Below are positions 1 through 12,233 of a stretch of 64,000 nucleotides of DNA, piece by piece (position 1 is the stretch's first letter; each line of letters opens with the position of its first letter). The notes below the pieces were generated by a model. The model did no database searches. It had not been told where the DNA came from and saw only the letters and a program-made list of their open reading frames with translations. The translations under genes and the position numbers were made by a program. This DNA comes from Chondrosia reniformis (lineage: Eukaryota; Porifera; Demospongiae; Chondrillida; Chondrillidae): assembly GCA_947172415.1 (NCBI GenBank), contig OX359194.1:7512401-7576400 (forward strand). The letters run 5' to 3'.

Positions 1-1202
1 AATGTAAAGGTTTTCTTCAACAATGAGGAGGTGGAGATTTGGCTGTATTTTTTTAACTCAAAACTGGGGGAAATGGATAAAACCCCATGTGTCTTAATAG
101 GATGAGAACAACTTTTCTGGTCCCACATAGAAAAGATTATATATTAAGCACTGGTAAGCACTTATTGAACCAGTCCCAGTCATAGCTGTATGCATGGGTG
201 TGGTGAATGGGTGTCAGCTCAGTGGGTGCTTAAGTCAAACGAAATATTTTTATATATAAGCATGCGCTAGCAAATTATATACATACCAACCCTAAATGTA
301 CAATACTTTCAGAAATTAATGCTTCGAACTACGCTTTCTAGATTTTCAACGTTTTAACTGCTGGTTAACGTGAGATTAACAAAAGCTTCGTAGAGATTCG
401 ATAGACTACTCTTTTATGCATCACAAATTTGTAAAATTCCCAGGAACTGCGATGAAAATTGTTCTCGCGTGTATACTCTTCAGTTAGCACTTCGTCAGCC
501 ATTTTGTATCCATTGAGAAAATCCTCAAGCAGGAAACTATAATTAAGGCTGACGTCATCTGAACACGTGATCGTATTTCCTAATAAGGATTTTGCGCGGG
601 AAAAATGGAATGCAGCCATATAAAAGACGGCGAGGTGTGAAAAATCTCAGTTTACCCCCGGTGGCTTACTTGACGCGTGAGATTGCTAAAGTTTCTGTGC
701 CTGACGGTGGTCTTTCCTTATCCCGAGTAGTCCTGTTCGGAGCGCTAGACAAGTAGACCCAGGATTCCCCTCGGCTCCGCCAGCGAGCTGAGAATGCGGC
801 CTGGTGTCACGTTGGATATACAATCTGATCAGGAACTCAGTGGGAGGGTTGGTGCTTGGGATTGGTCCTCACTAGCTCTGGCTTCGGCTGGGGTCTGACG
901 GCACGGAGATTGAGGTAATCACGTAACTATGTAAGTTGAAGTCGGTTGTCGACACCTGATTTGGGCAGTTGTTTCGCCAGTCCCCACTTCAAGGACGTCA
1001 TCCGATCCTGAGGAGTTAAAGGTGTGGCAACACACTGATTCTCATCGGGGCAGTTTGCGGTTCGGGTTTATTTGCAATAAATTTACTAAAAATTAATAAC
1101 GTGCACAATAAAGAAGTGTTGTATATAAATAAGTAATTGGGAGAAGTGTTATATTTGATTACATATAATAATACTTTTGGAAGTAAAAAACTAATAATTT
1201 GT
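1..1202. other. Region left of PIGW, no confirmed gene
   Basis: No gene is identified here. One minus-strand open frame (365-619, 84 codons) starts with ATGGCTGCA, in the style of other start codons in this window, and has a possible donor (AGA|GTAGTC) near 400. It could be the first exon of a leftward gene, but I do not recognise the protein. The stretch at about 650-1010 is richer in GC than its surroundings and has no long ORF; I looked for tRNA, snRNA, RNase P and SRP signatures and saw none. The 3' UTR of PIGW probably lies within about 1000-1202. Confidence 0.4.
365..619 (-). CDS. Candidate unidentified exon
   Basis: This 84-codon minus-strand open frame begins MAAFHFSRAKSLL. It is acidic in the middle (EDFLNGYKMADEVLTEEY) with no signal peptide or membrane segment. 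I do not recognise a family. It would be the first exon of a gene running off the left edge if the GTAGTC donor at about 395-400 is used. No homology supports it, so it may be chance; the start context is its only merit. Confidence 0.22.
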   Translation of the reverse strand: MAAFHFSRAKSLLGNTITCSDDVSLNYSFLLEDFLNGYKMADEVLTEEYTRENNFHRSSWEFYKFVMHKRVVYRISTKLLLISR

Positions 1203-4200
1203 TTACCAAAACTTTGTTCTAATTCCTCTTTGCTTAGCAAGGACAAAAATAAAACACAGTACAAACATATAAAACAGTAGTATAATCATCGACACTAATA
1301 CAGATGCTGAAAGTGTGTCAACTGTTAGGTTGACGAGACCAGTGAGAAGATTGGCAATTAAAAAGAAAGCTAAGTGATTTTCATGAATTCCTGAAACGAT
1401 ACAACATATTTTGGTTAAATTATTAGACTGAGCTGTTTCCCTTTGATAGATTGTCTTTCTTGTGGGGTCATTGTAGACTCCAGTGGGCAGTGGAATGTTC
1501 AAATAGTAGGACACCAGCAGTGATATAAGATCAACCACAAAGAAGAGAACTAGGGCAGTAATGGACAGTGCCAACTACGGGAGAGGAAGAGGAATCAAAT
1601 GTGAAATAGATGTACAGCTACAATAGTCACATGAAAGTCACATGAATCACTCCATGTGATAATCACATCACAACTATGTATTGAAAAAAGGGGACTTTGA
1701 GATCTAAAGCTGATTTTAAAGCTTTGTTTATCATTATCATTTGACTCTGTTTTTTACCCCACCTACTCCTGTCTCCTCAATGACCATGCAGGGTGAATCT
1801 GGAAATTTGTAAAGGGGTTGCTAGGTAACAGAGGAGTGTAACAGAAGGATAGAATTAGGGTACAGTCCTACAGAAATAAAATGACTAATACACAGACAAA
1901 CTCAGAGGGAGGTACCAAAAGCACCCTGCTTTATCTGCCACTGCCACGTACCATCCAGAGGTAATAGGTGAGATTGGCCATTCTTCTGGAGATTGGTTCA
2001 ATAAAGGTGTGGCTCAATACAGTCAGTGTCCACAAGGCACCCGCTAAAGAACCCAACTTCAGCTGGACAGGGATCCATGACTTTATTAGAAACCTAATGA
2101 GGTAGGTATTAATATAAATTAAATATACAACCTTGCATTCACCACTTTCCGATATTCCATTTAACTAATTCAATAAGTGATAAAACTAAAATGTTTAAAT
2201 TGTGTAAGTGAGAATTGAGTAGAACCCTGGTGATTAAAAAATGGCTGTCTGGTCTCTAACTATTGGATATGTTAATAGCAAACTAGTGTCTGACAATTAT
2301 GTGATGAAGCAATACCATGGATTATAATTCTGACTTCATGATCATGATATAAGTTTGAAGCACAGTATATGTATATATTATTGTCCTATTGCCATGGCAA
2401 TGGCCTGATGATAATATTGTGCATCCCATCTACTGTTTACGGAAATGAAGGAAATCTAACACATTTGTTTTCCTGTTACAGGTAATCACTGAAGCAAATC
2501 TCACATCTGTCCCTTCTCTTTATTAGCCATATCAATTCTTGGCTGTTGCCATGGCAAAGGAGTATAAAGCAGTAATAGCCCAGAGGTTTAGTCTTTTCAG
2601 GAAAATATAATTACTGGCCCCCTCGTATTGTATTTCAGCCATACATAGTCCTTGTATCTGAGCTATACCTATTACCTTTGCATATAATATTAGCATTACT
2701 GATGAAATGCTTACCTCGACTTGAACATATACTTGCCAAGCTGTACGGAGGCCATGTACAGAGCAGTGAAGCCGATACTGGAGAGGATTCCTTCTCTGTT
2801 GGCATCAAACAGGCTGACTCTCCTGTCAGTATGCTTGTAGCCATGCAAGAGGTACTCTGACAACCCTAGTTGTGAGAGAGCAAACTGATAGCCACCAATG
2901 AGGAGTAGGCTAGGCAGGAGGTAGGCTACTGACATGGGAAGGTACACTATGACAGGCTCCAGCAGGCTGACTGCAACCTAGAGAGGAGAAAAGGGAAGAT
3001 TGAGTGGAAGGGTGGATTTAGTGGAAGGGTGGATTGAGTGGAAGGGTGGATGGTAGTATAAAGAAGGGTGGCTAGGAAATGTGACCTGAAATGTAGGAAA
3101 ACAAGACAGACAAAGAAAACTAGATTTCTTTTATGAAGGCAATACTACACTGACATACATTTTAGTGTGTCTGTAGCCATGGTAACCTGTACTAGTCACA
3201 CCTTGACACAAGCAAAAAATGATTAAAACACAGACTAGACTGAAGGGGCCAAGTGGATGTGTGCCACTTTAAATGTAAATACCTCCACTCTATATGTATA
3301 CACCTAAATATATGTACATTTGTTGCATTTATAAGATTACTTTGGTTGAACATCAGCAGCACACTCTAGTTATAAACAGAAGAGATTGAACATAACAATT
3401 CGTAGGTTTTCTTCACCAATGAATAAGGACATGAAGAAGCAGCCAACTTAAATAGAAATAGTTGAGTAATGACATTTTTAAGTTAACTGGTAGTGGTCCT
3501 AAGTCATACAAAACACTTCTCAGGTCATGCTTTAGAGTGACAGTTAGTTCTCCTTTCTTAACTGATCTACTAAACAGTTGTCTCTTATTACAGACCAAAA
3601 GGAATGGATATTTATGATAGTTAAATGTCACTCACACGAACAACCCAGAGAGTGAAAAAGAAATTCCAGTGATATCCATATTCCGTCAGTGGAGTGTGAT
3701 AGTCAAGTCCTGAGGTTGTGGCAAACCTGATCACGCCCAGGACCAGAAGGGGTACTGTACCCAGGAGATTCCTTAGTAAGTTCCACTCCCACTCAACCTT
3801 CCCCAGAGCAGATCGCGCCTCTGGAGACACGCCCCCTTGTGCTATAATGAACAAACCCACTCCGGTGTCCATCAGTCCACTACCATAAGATTCACATTTT
3901 GCAAATCTTCTTGGAAACACCACAAAATCGACAGCTAGAATAGCTACCACACTGATCAAGGTAACGGAGCACCTGCTGTTAGTGGCAAAGGGAAAGGGAC
4001 GGGAGACAGACAAGCGTGCAAAACTCCAAACTGTGTGCTCCAAGCTAATATAATCCAAGCATATCTCTCCCTGTATGAATTTGAGCAACCCAACCAATAA
4101 TACTAGGACCAGAGTTGAACCCAGTAATATGGTGTAGAGGAGGGAGAGATGGTCACTCAGAAGCGTGCAGCTAAGGATCACTGGCACCACGACAATGATA

Positions 4201-4437
4201 AACTCGGTCAAATACGTGTGTCTGGAGGAAAAAAGGAGTAGGCATGAGATCAGAAGAGTATCTGAACAATATAAATATGCAGGAAACTCACAGAAACGGA
4301 ATAAACATGACGAAAATGGTTCTTAAAAGTAGACCAGCCACGGGGATATACGTCACCAGGGCAATTTCAAACAGAGATGTTCCATTATGACCCGAAACAA
4401 AGTCGATCTTCAGCTGCTTATAGTCGGTCGCTGCCAT
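1203..4437 (-). CDS. PIGW: GPI inositol acyltransferase PIG-W (GWT1 family)
   Basis: Five exons: 4292-4437, 3636-4221, 2715-2977, 1952-2093 and 1203-1574, giving 502 aa (human PIGW is about 504). PIG-W acylates the inositol of GlcN-PI in the ER membrane, an early step of GPI-anchor synthesis. The protein is a multi-pass membrane protein. Recognisable family segments are the N-terminal SGHNGTSLFEI, the internal FARLSVSRPFPFATNSR and the C-terminal NHLAFFLIANLLTGLVNLTV, which closely matches the HENQLLFFLLSNLLTGLVN type segment of animal PIGW. All phases agree (2,0,2,0 across the introns). The start codon lies 20 bp from the REX1BD start on the other strand. Confidence 0.93.
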
Positions 4438-4457
4438 CACTTGCCAGAACCGCAAAA
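4438..4457. promoter_or_regulatory. 20-bp gap between divergent start codons (PIGW/REX1BD)
   Basis: The PIGW ATG ends at 4437 on the minus strand and the REX1BD ATG starts at 4458 on the plus strand. The intervening sequence ends in CGCAAAA, so the plus start reads AAAAATGGCGG, resembling a YY1 core motif over a start codon. The two transcripts must have overlapping or nearly absent 5' UTRs, or start inside each other's first exon. Confidence 0.7.
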
Positions 4458-5653
4458 ATGGCGGAACAAGTGTCAGAATTAGCAAGACGTGTATTTTCCC
4501 TTCAAGGCGACAGAATCGCTGTGTACACCACCTTTAATGCGTGAGCTATTTAATGGTAAGCATATTGAAGATAAGTGTGATTTGTCACCTCTCGACTATA
4601 GAGGCCACAAGACATACTTGGAAACGTCGCCACATTACGACTTCGAGTCTTATCGTAGCGTCGTGAACGAGACGACTCAGCAATTCAGTAAACTATCTTT
4701 AGAACTCCTAACAATAATTTCAACATTTAAAAAGGAAGGAAGAAGCGTGGCAGCCTCTCTACTTGAGGAAATACAAGAACACGAAAAAGAGAAATTGAAC
4801 AAAGTATGTAGACTACACGTGTGGTATACAGATCCATGTCCTACCTTCATGCATTCTGTGAGGTTATATCTAGCTGATATGAATATGCATGCCCCTTTAA
4901 GGATTATGTTATATACCTTACAAATCCAATTCTCCAATTACAAGCTGCTCTAATGATGAACTCTTTTTGTGACTTATAAACCCTTGTGGTTGGACTATCT
5001 TTATTAACTAGTTTTCATATTCAGTGATAATATTAATATTACTAACCATCTAGACTGCTGCATTCCACATTGTATTAAAGGATTGTAATGATAATCCAGA
5101 TAATGAAGAGCTTAGAGAAGAGAGAAGTAAAATAAAGCAAAGGTATGCATTCTTAAAGTTTGTGTACATTTACGTATACTTGTATTTTTCTACACAGCTA
5201 ATAAGTTGGTAATAGAATGTTAGTCATGTGAATATCATATTTTAGTATTTGACCATTTAATATGTAAAATTTAAATTCTAAAAACTCCATTTAATGTTAT
5301 TTCTTCATAAAAATATAAGTCTCTGGTTTCATTTGTTGGGTCTAAAAATATTCTATGTAACTCTTAAGATGATCAAAAGTTGTACTAAATGATTGCAATG
5401 AGCAAGATAAAACCAAAAGCATATTTATAGTAACAAACATTGCATCACAACTTGTGACTGCATTGACTTTTAATGATGTCCTCATTGGTTGCCATATAAT
5501 CAGATGTAACTAATGAGAGCCATTTTTATTTACCGTGTCTGTCATGATCAAGTGAGTCATTGCCACTCTCTCTTCTACAGGTTATCACAGCTAGAAGGTA
5601 TCATTGCAGAGCATTTAGAAGATTTTCGCTATGAAACTGAGGACCTGTTATGA
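4458..5653 (+). CDS. REX1BD: REX1-B domain protein (C19orf60-like)
   Basis: Four exons: 4458-4540, 4602-4803, 5054-5142 and 5581-5653, giving 148 aa. The protein is helical and coiled-coil-like. The diagnostic stretch GHKTYLETSPHYDFESYRS matches GHRQYLSSGPPYDFPRYRS of human REX1BD, followed by VVNETTQQFSKLSLELL and a charged LLEEIQEHEKEKL helix. The family is named after the Chlamydomonas REX1 DNA-repair locus; its biochemical role in animals is not known to me. The start overlaps an AAAAATGGCGG motif and is only 20 bp from the divergent PIGW start. Intron phases 2,0,2 keep the frame. Confidence 0.86.
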
Positions 5654-6082
5654 TTTTTGTATACGTATACTACATATTGCATGTACTTTTATAATAATTA
5701 TATATGTTCTGTACATGTCCAATTTTGATTTATTAAAAATAGTGCATAACATCGTCATTCAAAGCTCTATGGTTTTCCCTATAGTTGTTATAGGTCTAGG
5801 AAATTAGTCTATTTTGTATTTTTCATTAGCCTCAAGCATACATATACTGTATAGAGGGATATTTTCGAGGATAGATCATAATATTATGGTGCAGATTTAT
5901 TATTCTTAACGACTTGCATTATAATTAAATGACTGTCCATGAATGTACACTAATATTATTCATACATGTGATGTAATTGCAATAGTTACTAATTATATAC
6001 AACACATAAGCAATGTCTCCTGCAGATGTAAAATATATACAACATTACATATTTTGGGGGGAAATGTTACACGATCAAGTAA
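5654..6082. other. Convergent 3' intergenic region
   Basis: Between the REX1BD stop and the SSX2IP stop. AT-rich with possible polyadenylation signals (e.g. ATTAAA at about 5733). No ORF with family similarity and no RNA gene seen. Confidence 0.5.
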
Positions 6083-7970
6083 TCAAGTGCTATCAGATCG
6101 TAAGAATTCAAGCTCTTCCTTAATCTTCCTCCATTGTGCTCTCAAGGTTTGTTCAATTCCTAAATGAGAGATTTATAAATTAACATATCCATGACATTTC
6201 TGGGAAATCTCACCTTCACGAACCAATTCATAAGGCATCTGAAAGTGACCACTACTAAGAGCCATTTTTTCTGACCTTTGACCTTTTCGAGGTGACCCAC
6301 GACCAACCAGAGGTGATGATTTCCTCCCTTTTTCTGGTGACCTTTCAGCATCAAATGATTTCTCATTCAACAGAGACACCAACTCTTTCTGCATTGTAGC
6401 TAGAGAATCACGAAGGCTGCTGTTTTCTGCCATCAGTTCCTATGGCAACAGAAAATAATTATCACCTACAATGATCACATGTACCACGTTTCATTGAAGG
6501 TACAGATTTCTTCAAATTGTGTCTTAATTATATTTTTGGAGCTAATTCTTTGGAGCATCTAAAGACTTTTAACCAACAATGTCTTTATGTGTTCAAAGAA
6601 TTCGTAAGAACAACCCCTTAGAAGATACTAATATTAACTCTACACTTGTCCCTGGGGTTCGCTAACAAAACAGTGGGTATTGCAAAATAGTAGACTTAAG
6701 TACATTACATTAATATTACCTGATGAGGTGGCTGTATGATACACTACTTGTCTGCAAGTACTTTTTTGAAACAAGAACACATTTATTACCAGACCTGTCT
6801 ACACATACATAAATACATATGGCATTTACTTTTTGTTTTTCTTCATAATTCCCAATAATAACACGATACAATTCCTCATCTTGCCTACAGATATTAAAGG
6901 TTGAATACCTCAAACAGATGACGTGAACCAGAATACACACATTTGACTTACTTGCCTACAGGCAACCTCCACTGTGCCCTCTTTCCATCCCCCCTGTTCA
7001 GCGAGTTCAACAACTCCATTCCAAGTCGTTTTTCTTGGGATTTATCAGAGACCAGCTGATCGAGAAGAGAGAACCAACCTGGTTGTACAATCTTATTAAA
7101 TTGAGTATGCAAAATGTATTTTGGAGTGGGCAACTTCTACGTAGTTATAACTTCCCTACTTAGAGAGGGAGCATGATCTGTAGTATATGATAAACTGGTA
7201 GTTAATCAAACCTGTTCCATTCGCTCTTTAAGTCTTGCTACTTCTCTCTCCCTCTTACGAGTTTCATGTAAAAATTGTGATTCTCTGTGCTGTACATTTA
7301 ATTTCAGCCTTTTAATCTCTTCCTGTTCGTCCTTTAGCTGAACAGATAGAGATTTTAATTTCTTCTTCAATTGCCTTTCTCTTTCCAAGATTAAAGCTAT
7401 TTCCCTTTGAGAACCTTCTACCTCTTTCTATAAGAAGATAAGAATAACATTTCATCAGCATAAAGTGACACATTTAAAGGATTAGTGTAAATTCAGCCCG
7501 GCAGTAAATTACCTTTAATAAAGTATTTTTATCCTTCAGAAGAGCTACATCACTTGTGGCCCGATGTAATCTATGAACAGAATTATAGAAATTTCAAGTC
7601 ACTCAAGTACAGTACTGGCATGGCAGTGACCTACGTACCCCGAGTCCATCTCTTCTCTCTGCAGAAGGTACCTATGGTGGTGTTGAAGTAGGTCATACAG
7701 GCAGTTTAGTACTCCGGTGATGTCCATCTCTCCACCCTTCTCTCTTGTCAGTGATGGAAATCCCAAAACAGTGACCTCGTTATCAAGGTACCTCATGCAG
7801 TCTGGAATGTTGCTTTGGGTACAGAACATTTTACTTTGCTCTATTGCATCCACTTCCATACCATCCTTTTGAGGTGAGTCAAAGGTGAGAGAGTCATCAA
7901 GATCTCCTTGAAAGTACTTTGAAGGTAGACTTATTGAATTGGAAGTGGTGGGCTCAGGTTTATAAGCCAT
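6083..7970 (-). CDS. SSX2IP: SSX2IP/ADIP centriolar-satellite coiled-coil protein, short form
   Basis: Exons 7639-7970, 7513-7570, 7212-7427, 6967-7055, 6830-6884, 6214-6439 and 6083-6159 sum to 350 aa. Matches to human SSX2IP (afadin- and alpha-actinin-binding protein, a centriolar satellite/centrosome factor) run in order: FCTQSNIPDCMRYLDNEV with GFPSL, MDITGVLNCLYDLL, a coiled coil with FLHETRKREREVARLKERM, LLNSLNRGDGKRAQWR, DEELYRVIIGNYEEKQK, MQKELVSLLN, and a final RAQWRKIKEELEFLRSD. It stops there, whereas the human protein is about 614 aa, so the C-terminal region is absent. The donor at 6967 (AG|GTTGCC) is weak but is the only phase-correct choice. A leader exon near 8412 may splice to 8004. 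Confidence 0.88.
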
Positions 7971-8526
7971 TTCTGCTAAAATTCTTCTCTTTATGTTTAT
8001 ACTCCTGAATGGGAGAATTATCTGATGGTTAAAAGTGAGTGAAATAATAATATATGAATAAGTCAATTTAAGAATATGGCTTAGTTAAAGCAATATGTCT
8101 AAACTAATCCTAAAAGTAATACATTGTATATGGAAAGTTAGGCTTTTACTTCTTAATCATATTTTACTGTATAATTCGATTCCTGAGTAATAACAGTTAG
8201 CGAACATGTAATTAGGAACGCGAAACTGAAACAACTAGAAGGAACAACAACGTTAACTCACAATCAATAAAACAAATGCGTGGTATGACCCCGACGTGAC
8301 ATAGACGTCTACCTAGTATACACATGCGAAAAAGCCTCTGTTGTCGCCTGCGAGGAATGCTCGGGAGTGCCGCTGTATCGAGAAATCCCGCTACGTAATT
8401 ATTCTACTTACCCGCCATTTTGGTTATTATGAATAATATGGATGCGAGATAGCAGTCTGGGTATTGGAGACTAACCTCCTATTTAATATCTGGGAATGAC
8501 GAGGCGTGGTCATTAGCTTAAGTAGA
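7971..8526. promoter_or_regulatory. Divergent promoter region of SSX2IP and DOMON-b561 gene A
   Basis: On the minus strand ACCAAAATGGCGG|GTAAGT sits at 8406-8422: a YY1-like motif directly followed by a consensus donor. A phase-free acceptor (CATTCAG) lies at 8005, so a noncoding leader exon for SSX2IP is likely. If so, the ATG in that exon would give a four-codon uORF (MAGV stop). On the plus side, gene A starts at 8527. No other gene is seen. Confidence 0.55.
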
Positions 8527-11500
8527 ATGCCAGTGCTTATCCTGCTGTTCCTGTGTGTGGCAGTATCCAGCGCAGAGAAGGTAGAGAGCTCTGAATTACT
8601 GAATTATCATATACTCAGATGTTTCAGCGATTCTCTGAGGTTCACCTTTACATTGTCTTGACATGTAGGGTGGTTGGAAGTACCCTGCCGATTGTAATCA
8701 AAATAATTGTCAGCTCTACTCAACTTGGACGGTTACTGGAGATGCTGTTGAGTTTGAATTAGAAGCCGGTTCTGACGGATGGATCGCTATTGGATTATCG
8801 GCCGATAAGTTTATGGGAACGGAAGGGATTGATGACGTTCTGGGTTGTCAGTTGGACGAGGATGATAACACGAAAATTTATGCTAAGGATCTGTACAACC
8901 CTCAAAATCAAAAAACCTACAGACACAATGAAATCAATGATGTAAGAACCGCTAGTTCTTGTATATTTAATACCCGTATATTAGCTCATTATTCAACAAT
9001 GCCTCAAGCACTGATTTTGCTATGTTGTGTAAATCATATCATGTAGTTGGCCTATCCCTCTGAGCTTATACCATTACTATCTACACTATGAAACGATATT
9101 CCAACTGGTAGGTGTGTCCGTAGTACACCCGTTTGTCACATGATAGACTCCACGTGATTGCTAAATTGTAATTGAATATAGCAAGGGAATTTTCGTCCAC
9201 ACGCCTTGTAGCTAATATGTGGCCTTCTACGACTGTTGCATCAGCCAGAAATTTAAACTGAATTAAACACGTGCTAATCAGCCACTTAGTTGTAAAACTA
9301 TTTGCAACCCAAGAAATCTTTACATCATTACTATTTGAAGCCTGTATCCCATCTAACAGTGATGAAAGAAAACCAATAGAAATAATCATCCTTGTATCTT
9401 GACAGCCTGCTTTTTAAATAACAGCTTGCAATTCAGCTTTGTGTGTATGTAACATTGAATATAATTAGAAATGTACCTTATTATATATATGTCACAGAAT
9501 CAAATCTCAGGTTTTAGAAGATTTGAAACCCTTTGAACTGCCAGGTTTCAAAAGATATCAAAATATCTATAGACTAGGAAAAGGGGCTGTTAAAATAAAT
9601 TTGAAACCCATGAAATTCATCTATTAGTGTATTACTTGAGTACCCTTTGAAACCTGGCTGTTCAGGAAGTTTCAAATATTAGGTTTCATGTCATATTAAA
9701 CCTGAGATTTGATCCTGCATGTGTGTGTATATGTGACATGTGTTAATAATTTTGTGAGTAGTGGCGATATATTTTGTCCCTACAGAATCAGTATGCAATT
9801 AAGAAATTAGCCTCTTCCTATACAAATGGCAGATTGTACTGCAAGTTTACAAGGTTGATTATCACTAACAACACTGCACAAGATCGACACCTTAATGACA
9901 GCTGGTGGATATTTTTGGCAAGAGGAGTTGAGAAAGGTACAAGTGACAGTCATTTACTCTTCCATAAACAGAAAGAGATTTCTCCAGTTAAGCTAAATGT
10001 CAGCAGTGGTCAGTCAGCATCAGGAGCTGCTTGTATTAATGTGCTCTACAGACTTCACGGTAATTATAAGCACATGCACACTCTCACTGATATGCATGGT
10101 TCATATGATCACAGAGTAGCGGTGGTGGATTAAGGGGGGGGGGTGCTTTGGGTGCTGAAGCACCCCCCTCTAAGTTGGAGTTTGTATTAACCCTATTTCC
10201 AAAATACTAGCCAAACTGTCTCATACCCCCCTCCCTTTCACACTTAGCACCCTTACGAATTTCTAGATGTACCTCTGCAGAAATAAGTTTTTGGGTATCC
10301 TGTCCTGTATCACTTGCATATCTAGTTGAGAGAGGTGTGGGAAGGATTAAAGTTTGTGCTAATTATTCTCTAATTTTCAGTAGCTATTCATATTTCATGG
10401 TCTTTCATTGGTATTGTATTTGCTATATATAGGTATTTTTATGTACATTTCATTTGGAATACTACTACCTTTGGGGATCTTCATGGCTGCAAATATGCAA
10501 GAAGCACTCCCAAAATTTTGGTTTCTGGTGAGTCAATAGCTGAATATTTTGCAATTTCATTCTTTTTGTAAGACATAAATAGTCTGAATAGATTTGACAA
10601 TAATCCTGTTTGTTAATTTTCAGTCTCTGTAAATAGAAGTCCTGCTCTTGCATTTAACTGATGAGCTGTTAAACTTTATTGATTTTTTGTAATTTCATAG
10701 CCATGCATACATATATAAAATATACATTATGGTTTAATGTTTCAATTCCTGTTTCTTTCTCTGCAGATTCACAGGATTTTTGTGCTATCTTCATTGCTAT
10801 TTAGCTGTGTAGGATTTGTGTTGATTTTTGTTGTCAATAGAAGCAATCCAGTCCCTGGACTTATAGATTTTGGAGTAAGTTATGTAAGTTCATTGGATGG
10901 AGTGCTTAAATTATATTCTGTCTCAATGTGCAGCCGAATAATCCTAAAAGTTCTGCTCATCTGATAATTGGAGTAGTTGTGCTAGCTTTACAGCTCATTA
11001 ATGTACGTAAGCTAACCAGAAAGATGATATAGCTATAATTTCTTCAAGTCTACTCAGCTCTCTCTCTCTCTTGTTCCTTCTAATAGCCTATTATTGGCCT
11101 TATTAGGTGCAAGAAAGCATCTTCAAAAAGGATAATATTTTATGTCCTTCATGCAGTGTTTATTGGCTATCTGGTGCAATTGCTAGGAGGTTAGGCAACT
11201 ATGTACATTACGTACCTCATGCCCACACGTGTCCTAGGAACATGAAACATTAATCAATTTACAATGTAGCTGATATGTTGAAGCAGAGTAGCTCATCAGA
11301 GACCTGTAGGAATGTTATGTAACAGTACATTGTTCTGTCATAAAAATTCACACAGTAAAATTCAAATGTTTTTTATTTATGTTTTGTTTATGTTGTATAA
11401 TGTATATATACGTCCTATGCAGCTGTCAACCTGGTGCTGGGAGTGCTTAGATATGTCAAACTTGTTGACACCAAGTTGATTAATGTTATATTCTGGATTT

Positions 11501-11839
11501 TGATTGGTACTCTAAGCATCTATACCATTTTTGACCTCTTTGTGTACCTATTGAAACGTACTTGCATCACTCACAAGACACCTCGTGGTCATGAAGATTT
11601 AGAAAAGCCTTTACTTACCGATCATGAAACAAGCATTAGCAAGGTAGGTATTTTATATAATGTTTGTGTTTGTCTCAGACTTGCGTATTTTGTATTTTCT
11701 TTATTTACATATTTATTACTTACTTTTCTCAATACAGAAGAGGGCTGTGATAATGAAAATGCTCATGATTGTGGCTCTATTTATTCTAATCCTCCCAGGA
11801 TTGGCCATGATTGTACTTATAGGAATAGCCTGCTTTTAG
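8527..11839 (+). CDS. DOMON-cytochrome b561 ferric-chelate-reductase-like protein (gene A)
   Basis: Nine exons: 8527-8580, 8669-8941, 9786-10059, 10433-10527, 10767-10874, 10934-11002, 11087-11189, 11423-11643 and 11738-11839, giving 432 aa. A signal peptide (MPVLILLFLCVAVSS) is followed by one DOMON domain (about 25-165; GWIAIGLSAD, GIDDVLGCQ) and a cytochrome b561 membrane domain. The four b561 haem-ligand histidines are in place: H200 (RLHG), H234 (IHR), H277 (SAHLIIG) and H313 (VLHAV). The family moves electrons across membranes to ferric chelates or similar acceptors; human FRRS1 has an extra Reeler domain that is absent here. The C-terminus adds a last hydrophobic helix. It is the only plus-strand member and converges on gene B. 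A MITE-like element sits in intron 2. Confidence 0.9.
9497..9713. mobile_element. Small MITE-like element in intron 2 of gene A
   Basis: Ends carry inverted repeats (AATCAAATCTCAGGTTT on the left, AAACCTGAGATTTGAT on the right) enclosing further imperfect GAAACC/GGTTTC inverted copies. No ORF. Superfamily not assigned; a clear target duplication is not visible. Confidence 0.5.
10118..10290. repeat. Probable transposon fragment with G and C runs
   Basis: Intron 3 of gene A holds a G9-10 run followed by a palindromic GGGTGCTGAAGCACCC core and runs of C. The layout (GGTGGATTAAGGGGG...AGCACCCCCC) is typical of decayed dispersed elements. Not part of any ORF. Confidence 0.35.
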
Positions 11840-12233
11840 GCACACCGTAATTATATATACAGGCAGTAACTTAACCAAATTTAATTAGCTGATATGTTAT
11901 ATATTATGTGGAAGTGCATCCATGTATATATACTGAATACAGAAAGTCTTGTTGATGTATCCCGAATGACATTGTATGCGTATAGGTACTGTGTAGTATA
12001 TGTATTCTAAACTTATTATGTAACTGTTGATTGAAAACAACAAAATGAAATAATAACTAATAAATAATAAGCTACAGAAAGTTAATAATAAATCTACTTT
12101 ATCTTTCTACTAGTGGTCTAAATATAATGACACAAGTGTTATAATAACAGACATCTGCATGTAAAAATGAGATCCAGCCTAAGTCTGACGATAACACACT
12201 ACAGCTCTATATACTAAAAGTTTCAGGAAGAGC

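Noticed and set aside
650..1010. Possible structured ncRNA in the GC-richer stretch
   Set aside because: No conserved core of tRNA, SRP, RNase P/MRP, 7SK or spliceosomal RNAs could be found by eye.
6830..7055. GC-AG intron in SSX2IP using the CTGTAGGCAAGTAAG donor
   Set aside because: The donor looks attractive, and TGTAGGCAAG occurs at both intron ends, but any join there loses the DEELYRVIIGNYEE frame; the AG|GTTGCC donor keeps it.
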